Assembly: GCA_016875735.1 (NCBI GenBank)
Contig: VGOW01000022.1
Location: 1 to 54,256 of the forward strand
DNA: 54,256 bases
DNA from: Chloroflexota bacterium
GTDB lineage: Bacteria > Chloroflexota > Anaerolineae > Anaerolineales > VGOW01
Direction of reading: 5' to 3'
In this document: piece after piece, positions 49,404 to 54,256 of the stretch
Position numbering within the stretch: the stretch's first letter is position 1
How the letters are laid out: every line of letters begins with the position of its first letter
Translations under genes and position numbers: made by a program
Notes under the pieces: model-generated
Seen by the model: only the letters and a program-made list of their open reading frames with translations
Told to the model about the DNA's origin: nothing
Database searches by the model: none

Positions 49404-50249
49404 ATGCGCCTCGCCACTTTTCTTCACAACGACACACCGACACTCGGCCTCGTGCGCGAAGAGGGAATCATTCCCGCGCCCGGACTCTCGATGCTCGAGG
49501 CCATCGAACAATGGGAGGCCGTCTCTGCCGAACTGGCCCGCCTCACCGGCCCTGCCGTGCCCCTCGCCCGCGAGCGTTTGCTCGCGCCCATCCCCAAACC
49601 GCGCCGCAACATCATGTGTCTCGGCCTCAATTACGCCGAACACATCAAAGAGTCGGCGGACGCGCGCGGGCGCGAGGCCAAGACTCCAGCGCACCCGGTG
49701 TTCTTCACCAAAGCCACCCACGCGGTGAACGGGCCGTATGCCAATATCCCGTTCGACGAGTCGGTGTCGGCGCAGATCGATTGGGAAGCAGAGATGGCGG
49801 TGGTGATCGGCCGGGGCGGGAAAAGCATTTCGCAGGCGGAGGCGATGTCTTTCGTGTTCGGCTACTCGATCATCAACGATGTGAGCGCGCGCGATCTGCA
49901 ATTCAATCACGGCCAATTTTTCAAAGGCAAGAGTCTCGACGGCGCGTGCCCGATGGGGCCGTGGATTGTGACCGCCGACGAGATTCTCGATCCGCACAAT
50001 TTACCCATCCGCTGCCGGGTGAACGGAGAGACGAAGCAAGAAGCCAACACGGGGATGATGATTTTCAAGATACCGGCCATCATCGAGAGCCTGTCGCGCG
50101 GCATGACGCTGGAGCCGGGTGACGTGATTGCCACCGGCACGCCGAGCGGCGTAGGCTTCGCCCGCACCCCGCCTGAGTTCCTCAAGCCGGGCGATGTGGT
50201 GGAATGCGAAGTGGAAAGCATCGGCCTGTTGCGAAACAAAGTTGGGTGA
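49404..50249 (+). CDS. Fumarylacetoacetate hydrolase (FAH) family protein
   Basis: The protein is 281 residues. The N-terminal lid (1-65) precedes the FAH fold: NIMCLGLNYAEHIKES, VFFTKATHAVNGPYANI, the metal-binding IDWEAEMAVVIGRGG, FGYSIINDVSARDLQ, GKSLDGACPMGPWIV and ATGTPSGVG near the end. Members include ureidoglycolate lyase, acylpyruvases and oxalocrotonate-type decarboxylases; the substrate cannot be named. I chose ATG 49404, six bases after AAAGG; ATG 49398, two codons up, overlaps that site. A perfect terminator follows. Confidence 0.92.
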   Translation: MRLATFLHNDTPTLGLVREEGIIPAPGLSMLEAIEQWEAVSAELARLTGPAVPLARERLLAPIPKPRRNIMCLGLNYAEHIKESADARGREAKTPAHPVFFTKATHAVNGPYANIPFDESVSAQIDWEAEMAVVIGRGGKSISQAEAMSFVFGYSIINDVSARDLQFNHGQFFKGKSLDGACPMGPWIVTADEILDPHNLPIRCRVNGETKQEANTGMMIFKIPAIIESLSRGMTLEPGDVIATGTPSGVGFARTPPEFLKPGDVVECEVESIGLLRNKVG

Positions 50250-50253
50250 ATCA

Positions 50254-50283
50254 AAAATGCGCTCCGCTTGAGGAGCGCATTTT
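50254..50283. terminator. Bidirectional terminator between the FAH gene and rplL
   Basis: AAAATGCGCTCC pairs perfectly with GGAGCGCATTTT (12 bp, loop GCTTGA), with A and T tracts on each side. It ends both converging units, including the ribosomal operon. Confidence 0.93.
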
Positions 50284-50301
50284 TGATTAGGCGAGAGAAG
50301 G

Positions 50302-50685
50302 CTAGACGATGTCGATGACCGCGCCGACTTCGACGAGTTTCTTCTTCGCGTCTTCGGAGGCTTCCTTGCTCACCGCCTCGAGCACTTTCGCGCCCACGGT
50401 TTCGGCCATCTCTTTCGCTTCCTTCAGGCCGAGGTTGGTGAGTTGGCGGATGACCTTGATCACTTCGATCTTCTTGGGGCCGACATCCTTCAGCACCACC
50501 GTGAATTCGGTCTTCTCCTCGACGGGAGCGGCGGCGGCCGCGGCGCCCGGGGCGGCCACAGCGGCCACAGCCACCGGGGCGGCGGCAGAAACGCCCCACT
50601 TGGCTTCCAGCATCTTGGTCAGTTCCGCCGCTTCGAGGACGGTGAGCGTGCTCAAGTCCTCGACGAGTTTGTTCAAATCAGCCAT
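50302..50685 (-). CDS. rplL: Ribosomal protein L7/L12
   Basis: The protein is 127 residues. N-terminal dimerisation part ([20 protein letters not shown]), an Ala-rich hinge (about 38-58), and the factor-binding C-terminal domain with [20 protein letters not shown] and [16 protein letters not shown]. The tail [10 protein letters not shown] differs from the usual AGAKVELK ending. It forms the ribosomal stalk that recruits translation GTPases. AAGGAG is placed well for ATG 50685. It is last in the operon. Confidence 0.97.
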   Translation of the reverse strand: MADLNKLVEDLSTLTVLEAAELTKMLEAKWGVSAAAPVAVAAVAAPGAAAAAAPVEEKTEFTVVLKDVGPKKIEVIKVIRQLTNLGLKEAKEMAETVGAKVLEAVSKEASEDAKKKLVEVGAVIDIV

Positions 50686-50780
50686 TGCAAAAATCTCCTT
50701 AAAGTTGGTTCTGGGTTGATCGGTTCCTCGTTGCCGGTCATGCTCAATCAGCGACAACCAACCAACCATCAGGCAACCGA

Positions 50781-51320
50781 TTACTGATCACTACTCACTG
50801 ATAGCTCTTTCTCAGAGTACGCTTTTACGACATTGACGATCTGCCGCACGCCGCTGGCAACGGTTCCGGCCAGGCGCGTGGCAGGCGTGTTGATGAGGCC
50901 GAGCAGTTGAGCGCGAACCACCGGCAGCGGCGGCAGGGTCGCCAGCGCCCCGATCTGTTTCGCATCGAGTACCTTGTTGCCCATCACGCCGCCCTTCACC
51001 TTCACGAAGTCCGAGCCTTTAGTGAAATCGCTGATCGCTTTGGCGACAGCCGGAACGTCGGTGAAGGCGAAACCGATAGCGGTGCCGCCCGCCAGCATGT
51101 CTTCGGGCACGGGCAGGCCAGCCTGTTTGATGGCGATGGCCGCCAGCGTGTTCTTGACGACGTGAAACTCGCCCGACGACTCGCGCACTTTGCGGCGCAG
51201 TTGCTCGATGTCCTTCACAGGCAAACCGGAATACGATGTGATGACGAACGCCTCGCTTTTCTTCAACAAATCGCCGTACTCTTTCACCAGCTCTGCTCTG
51301 CGTTTCTTTGTGATTGCCAA
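50781..51320 (-). CDS. rplJ: Ribosomal protein L10
   Basis: The protein is 179 residues and anchors L7/L12 to the ribosome. The start is TTG at 51320 ([20 protein letters not shown]), supported by an exceptional AAAGGAGGTGA at the right distance; no ATG is available near it. The core has [30 protein letters not shown] and the C-terminal L12-binding helix. It is preceded by the L10 leader and an attenuator, the usual place for autoregulation by L10-L12. Confidence 0.96.
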   Translation of the reverse strand: MAITKKRRAELVKEYGDLLKKSEAFVITSYSGLPVKDIEQLRRKVRESSGEFHVVKNTLAAIAIKQAGLPVPEDMLAGGTAIGFAFTDVPAVAKAISDFTKGSDFVKVKGGVMGNKVLDAKQIGALATLPPLPVVRAQLLGLINTPATRLAGTVASGVRQIVNVVKAYSEKELSVSSDQ

Positions 51321-51344
51321 ATTCGTGTCACCTCCTTTCGCTTT

Positions 51345-51390
51345 CGAATGAACGATCTTGCGGCTCGACTTTTTGATCGCTCATTCTTCA
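51345..51390 (-). promoter_or_regulatory. Second hairpin in the rplJ leader
   Basis: GAATGAGCGATC pairs with GATCGTTCATTC (one G-T pair) just before the rplJ ribosome site. It may serve as an anti-terminator or translation control element; the role is inferred from position. Confidence 0.4.
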
Positions 51391-51406
51391 GCGAAAGCGA
51401 ATCAAA

Positions 51407-51444
51407 AAGTCTTTACGCCCTCGGCCCGCTTCGCGTAAAGACTT
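51407..51444 (-). terminator. Attenuator in the rplJ leader
   Basis: AAGTCTTTACGC pairs perfectly with GCGTAAAGACTT (12 bp) and is followed on the minus strand by TTTTTGATT. It lies between the L10 leader and rplJ, where L10 binding is expected to control read-through. Confidence 0.85.
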
Positions 51445-51500
51445 TCGCGCACGTGTCGTGCTCACCGCCTCCATCGCACGGATGCGGCGCGTTTCGAGAG

Positions 51501-51558
51501 TCTTCACCTCGGCAGGATGTTTAAGCCCGGCGGGGCTCCTGCGGTCTACGGCGAAGGC
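51501..51558 (-). ncRNA. L10 leader (ribosomal protein L10 binding RNA)
   Basis: The minus-strand RNA reads GCCGTAGACCGCAGGAGC, CCCGCCGGGCTTAAACATCC, TGCCGAGGTGAAG, closely matching the conserved core of the rplJ leader family (CCGUAGACnGCAGGnnC ... GCUUAAnnnCCUGCCGAGG). L10-L12 binds this kink-turn RNA and lowers expression of rplJL. Positions are approximate at each end. Confidence 0.88.
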
Positions 51559-51560
51559 AA

Positions 51561-51618
51561 CCCCTCACCCCTCCCCCCTTTGTGAAACCCCAAATGGGGG
51601 AGGGGCAGGGGTGAGGGT
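51561..51618. repeat. Palindromic repeat between rplA and the L10 leader
   Basis: CCCCTCACCCCTCCCCC is mirrored by GGGGGAGGGGCAGGGGTGAGGG around CTTTGTGAAACCCCAAAT. It is the same CCCTCACCC...GGGTGAGGG family as inside 30626-30748. Confidence 0.85.
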
Positions 51619-51621
51619 AAT

Positions 51622-52338
51622 TTACACCGCCGTCCCCAGTGAGAGGGCCGAGTTGGCGTCCACTTTCACGCCCGGCCCCATCGTCGTGGTGACGGTGATG
51701 CGCTTAACGTAAATCCCTTTCGCGCCCGACGGCTTGGCTTTTCGAATCGCTTCCATCAGGGACGAAAAGTTCTCAAACAACTGATCTTCGGTGAACGAGG
51801 CTTTGCCAATGGGCACGTGGATGTTCGCCGTCTTGTCGAGGCGAAACTCGATGCGGCCGGCTTTGGCCTCGCGGATCAATCGCGGCAGGTCGCCGGCAGG
51901 GGCCACCGTGCCGGCCTTGGGGTTCGGCATGAGGCCGCGCGTGCCGAGAATACGGCCGAGTCGGCCCACCTTGCCCATCATTTCCGGGACGGCGATGGAG
52001 ACATCGAAGTCCGTCCAGCCATCTTGAATCTTCTTTATGATCTCGTCATCGGCGATGAAATCGGCGCCCGCTTCTTTGGCCAGCCGCGCGCCCTCGCCTT
52101 CGGCGAAGACCATCACCCGCACCGTCTTGCCCAGCCCGGCGGGCATCACCACCGCCGCGCGCACTTGCTGATCGGCCTGCTTGGGATCGAGCCCCATGCG
52201 CATATGCACTTCAACCGTCGCATCGAATTTTGTGATGCTCGTCGCTTTGGCCATCGCCAGCGCTTCTTTCGGGCCGTAAGCCTTCGTTGGATCGACTTTC
52301 GCCGCGGCGGCTCGATACTTCTTTCCGTGTTTTGCCAT
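51622..52338 (-). CDS. rplA: Ribosomal protein L1
   Basis: The protein is 238 residues. [20 protein letters not shown] at the start, [31 protein letters not shown] and [21 protein letters not shown] are L1 hallmarks. It binds 23S rRNA at the E-site stalk and in many bacteria represses the L11-L1 mRNA. ACAGGAGAC precedes the ATG. It follows rplK by 54 bp. Confidence 0.98.
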   Translation of the reverse strand: MAKHGKKYRAAAAKVDPTKAYGPKEALAMAKATSITKFDATVEVHMRMGLDPKQADQQVRAAVVMPAGLGKTVRVMVFAEGEGARLAKEAGADFIADDEIIKKIQDGWTDFDVSIAVPEMMGKVGRLGRILGTRGLMPNPKAGTVAPAGDLPRLIREAKAGRIEFRLDKTANIHVPIGKASFTEDQLFENFSSLMEAIRKAKPSGAKGIYVKRITVTTTMGPGVKVDANSALSLGTAV

Positions 52339-52392
52339 GTGAGTCTCCTGTGGTGCAAACGGGCGGCCATCGCCAGCCCTCCCACGCTTTCG

Positions 52393-52818
52393 TTATCCTT
52401 CCACCGTGAGGCCCATCGAACGCGCCGTGCCTTCCACTTGCAGCATGGCGTCCTCAATATCGACGGCGTTGGTGTCCTTCATTTTGATCTCGGCGATCTC
52501 GCGGATTTGAGCGCGAGTGACTTTGCCCACCTTCGTGCGGTTGGGCACCGCCGAGCCTTTCTCGATCCCGGCCGCCTTGCGCAGAAGCACTGCCGCAGGC
52601 GGCGTGCGCAGGGCCAATTGGAACGAGCCATCGGTGAAGATGGTGATGTCCACCGGAATGATGTCGCCGGGGCGATTGGCGGTCTTGGCATTGTAATCTT
52701 TGCAGAACGCCATCAAGTTAATGCCATGACCGGCCAGCGCCGGGCCGACCGGCGGCGCGGGCGTGGCCTTGCCTGCCTCGAGCTGCAGGCGCACGACTGC
52801 TTTCAACTTTTTTGCCAT
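52393..52818 (-). CDS. rplK: Ribosomal protein L11
   Basis: The protein is 141 residues. The N-terminal domain has [22 protein letters not shown], and the C-terminal rRNA-binding domain has [22 protein letters not shown] and [11 protein letters not shown]. It forms the GTPase-associated centre with L10 and L12. AAAGGAG is in place. It follows nusG across a repeat-rich gap (52870-52931). Confidence 0.98.
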   Translation of the reverse strand: MAKKLKAVVRLQLEAGKATPAPPVGPALAGHGINLMAFCKDYNAKTANRPGDIIPVDITIFTDGSFQLALRTPPAAVLLRKAAGIEKGSAVPNRTKVGKVTRAQIREIAEIKMKDTNAVDIEDAMLQVEGTARSMGLTVEG

Positions 52819-52869
52819 AGGGTTTCTCCTTTGTGGTGCAAGCGGGCGGCCTCAGCCAGCCCTCCCACG

Positions 52870-52931
52870 AATTCTCTAATTCTCTAACCCTCCAATTCTC
52901 TAAGAGGAATTAGAGATTGGAGAATTAGAGA
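52870..52931. repeat. CTCTAATTCTCC-type inverted repeat between rplK and nusG
   Basis: Copies of CTCTAATTCTCC-like units on one side are mirrored by GGAGAATTAGAGATT on the other, forming an A/T-rich hairpin just after the nusG stop. The same wording appears at 28062-28080 and inside the PBP gene near 47331-47399. Confidence 0.75.
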
Positions 52932-53612
52932 TTAAGCCTTCTCTACTTGCAAGAAATCCAACTCCACCGGCGTCTCGCGCCCGAAGAACGACACCATCAC
53001 GCGCACCTTTGCGCGCTCCGCGTCGATCTCGCCCACCGTGCCAATGAAATCGTTGAATGGCCCATCGATGATGCGCACCTTCTGGCCGATCTTGAAATTC
53101 ACCTTAATCTTCGGCGCTTCCGCCTCCATGCGCCGCATGATCTGCGCCACCTCTTGCGGCTGAAGCGGAGTAGGCGTGTTGCCCATGCCCACGAACCCGG
53201 TCACGCCCGGCGTATTCCGCACCACATACCACGACTCTTCGGTGAGAACCAACTGCACCAAAATGTAGCCGGGAAACACACGGCGCTCCACCGTGCGGCG
53301 CTGGCCGTCTTTCACTTCAATCTCTTCTTCGGTCGGGACGACGACATCGAAAATCTTGTCCTTCATCCCCATCGAATCGATACGCTGTTCGAGATTGTGG
53401 CGGACTTTGTTTTCGTAACCCGAGTAACAATGGATCACGTACCAATGCCGCTCGTCCCCCGATTCCTGAACCGGCTCGGTCGCTTGGGCGGGCGCCGCCG
53501 ATTCACCCTCGGCAATCGGCGACTCGATCTCAGCCTCAGCCGATTCCAACGTCTCTTCAGGCTCGTGCTCTTCAATTCCCTCGAGCGAACGCTCTTCTTC
53601 CAACGTCATCAT
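52932..53612 (-). CDS. nusG: Transcription elongation/termination factor NusG
   Basis: The protein is 226 residues. An unusual acidic N-terminal extension (about 1-55, rich in Glu and Ala) precedes the NGN domain (HWYVIHCYSGYENKVRHNLE, VFPGYILVQLVLTEESWYVV, NTPGVTGFVG) and the KOW domain (FKIGQKVRIIDGPFNDFIGT). It binds RNA polymerase and links transcription to translation. It is 15 bp from secE. Confidence 0.97.
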   Translation of the reverse strand: MMTLEEERSLEGIEEHEPEETLESAEAEIESPIAEGESAAPAQATEPVQESGDERHWYVIHCYSGYENKVRHNLEQRIDSMGMKDKIFDVVVPTEEEIEVKDGQRRTVERRVFPGYILVQLVLTEESWYVVRNTPGVTGFVGMGNTPTPLQPQEVAQIMRRMEAEAPKIKVNFKIGQKVRIIDGPFNDFIGTVGEIDAERAKVRVMVSFFGRETPVELDFLQVEKA

Positions 53613-53627
53613 TCCTTATGCGCGCAA

Positions 53628-53819
53628 CTAGAGTCCGAGAATCAGCACAAACATTTGAGCAAACAAGTAGTCGAATGAGCCAAGAATAATCGAACTCCCC
53701 GCAACCGTGAGAAGCACGATGATTGTCAGGTTCGTTGCTTCCTGGCGGGTGGGCCACGACACCTTGCTCAGCTCGGCCCGTGTTTCGCGCAGATAGCGCA
53801 CGATGGGGTTATCAGTCAT
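53628..53819 (-). CDS. secE: Preprotein translocase subunit SecE
   Basis: The protein is 63 residues from ATG 53819. The conserved amphipathic helix with RAELSKVSWPTRQEATNLT is followed by one transmembrane helix (IIVLLTVAGSSIILGSFDYLFAQMF). SecE clamps SecY in the SecYEG channel. GAAGG sits at a workable distance; a GTG six codons upstream is a possible alternative start. It follows the tRNA-Trp gene. Confidence 0.95.
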   Translation of the reverse strand: MTDNPIVRYLRETRAELSKVSWPTRQEATNLTIIVLLTVAGSSIILGSFDYLFAQMFVLILGL

Positions 53820-53867
53820 AACAGATACCTTCGCCACAGATCAAACTCACTCCCAGAAATTCGAGGC

Positions 53868-53939
53868 AGGCCAGGCAGGAATTGAACCCGCAACCCCCGC
53901 TTTTGGAGAGCGGTGCTCTGCCAATTGAGCTACTGGCCT
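53868..53939 (-). tRNA. trnW: tRNA-Trp (anticodon CCA)
   Basis: A 72-nt cloverleaf: acceptor AGGCCAG/CTGGCCT, D-stem GCTC/GAGC, anticodon stem CCGCT/AGCGG with loop CTCCAAA (anticodon CCA), and T-arm GCGGG-TTCAATT-CCTGC. CCA is not encoded. It lies between rpmG and secE, the usual place in many bacteria. Confidence 0.97.
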
Positions 53940-53965
53940 ATGTTGGGGCGGATTGCAATCCGCCC

Positions 53966-54136
53966 CTACTTCGTCTCCCGGTGCGTCGTGTGCTTCCGAC
54001 AGCGCGGGCAGAACTTCTTCAATTCGATTCGGTTCGGATCGTTCCGGCGATTCTTCTGAGTGGTGTAGTTGCGCTCCTTGCAATCCACACATGCCAGCGT
54101 AATCACCGGGCGAACATCTTTTGCTTTGCTTGCCAT
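53966..54136 (-). CDS. rpmG: Ribosomal protein L33
   Basis: The protein is 56 residues: [20 protein letters not shown], then [20 protein letters not shown] and [16 protein letters not shown]. It is the zinc-binding form with the two Cys pairs CxxC (CVDC and CPRC). The gene is too short for most automated ORF scans. It lies between tuf and tRNA-Trp. Confidence 0.95.
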   Translation of the reverse strand: MASKAKDVRPVITLACVDCKERNYTTQKNRRNDPNRIELKKFCPRCRKHTTHRETK

Positions 54137-54149
54137 AGCATCGAGTCAG

Positions 54150-54210
54150 AGTTGGAGTTGGGAGTTCGAGTTGACGACCGCCTGGCTCAACTCCAACTCC
54201 CACTCCAACT
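54150..54210. repeat. AGTTGGAGTTGGGAGTT inverted repeat after tuf
   Basis: The left arm 54150-54174 and the right arm 54186-54210 are near-complements built from GTTGGAGTTGGGAGT units. It ends at the tuf stop codon and may act as a terminator or a transcript-stability hairpin. Confidence 0.7.
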
Positions 54211-54256
54211 ATTCCAGTATCTCCGTGATCACCCCCGCCCCCACCGTCAACCCGCC
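54209..54256 (-). CDS. tuf: Elongation factor Tu, C-terminal end (partial)
   Basis: Only the last 15 codons and the TAG are inside the window: GGLTVGAGVITEILE, which matches the invariant end of EF-Tu (GxTVGAGVVTxIxE). The position before rpmG and secE-nusG also fits tuf. The rest lies to the right of the window. Confidence 0.9.
   Translation of the reverse strand, partial: GGLTVGAGVITEILE

Noticed and set aside
53847-54203. A 118-codon minus-strand frame across the tRNA and rpmG
   Set aside because: It runs through a clear tRNA-Trp and through rpmG in the wrong frame.
1-54256. CRISPR arrays or a phage-like attachment site
   Set aside because: No run of equal-length direct repeats with unique spacers was seen, and the tRNA-Trp gene has no integrase or duplicated 3' end beside it.

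Overview
The window is a high-GC bacterial chromosome segment. I infer a Chloroflexota (Anaerolineae-like) genome. The reasons are many TPR proteins, Cys-Gly-Gly lipoproteins with Thr/Pro/Ala-rich linkers, a late-menaquinone gene set, the order tuf-rpmG-tRNA(Trp)-secE-nusG-rplKAJL, and several apparently leaderless genes. The taxonomy is inference from gene content; no 16S rRNA is present.

Layout. 1-250 is the right end of an ISL3-type insertion sequence that cuts off a gene for a Gly/Tyr/Pro-rich repeat protein (tail at 251-528). 574-2756 is groES-groEL with a perfect CIRCE operator and a consensus promoter. 2797-6720 holds two divergent membrane TPR genes and rimO. 6875-7122 is an orphan Flp-type pilin gene. 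7143-9747 carries DUF1232, azlCD and an M42 peptidase on the minus strand. 9813-15855 carries a receiver-GGDEF gene (frameshifted), a tandem pair of TPR/zinc-ribbon membrane proteins, NfeD, an SPFH protein and an SDR. 15885-24788 is a ten-gene minus-strand cluster: ubiD, ubiA, an NMT1-type ABC importer, menG/ubiE, menA, a flavin-oxidase-like gene (frameshifted), a methyltransferase and a SWIM protein. 24793-27376 holds two paralogous C39-like/TPR exported proteins. 27411-28083 has no protein gene but contains a nested palindromic element and a candidate structured RNA of about 390 nt. 28084-30790 holds murJ, a DUF4013 protein and a decayed MNT/HepT-like module ended by a palindromic repeat. 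30808-37595 holds a DUF4190 protein and a complete BMP-type (nucleoside-like) ABC importer whose binding protein is a fused tandem duplicate. 37736-40184 holds PIG-L, a small unknown protein and glycerate 2-kinase. 40345-44881 is a signalling cluster: a receiver protein, a receiver-GAF-kinase lacking both phospho-acceptors, and an intact receiver-GAF-PAS-kinase. 44883-50283 holds phosphofructokinase, a class A PBP, a Nudix hydrolase and a FAH-family enzyme. 50302-54256 is the ribosomal/secretion operon with an L10 leader and attenuator, running into the 3' end of tuf.

Coordination. groESL should be under HrcA control. The quinone cluster appears to be read from one promoter at 24761-24788, with several 4-8 bp overlaps or gaps of a few bases. 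rplJL is probably controlled by L10-dependent attenuation. Three genes carry single-base frameshifts at homopolymers or GC runs, which could be real or assembly errors. The same few short repeats and palindromes recur between genes and, in three exported proteins, inside coding sequence.
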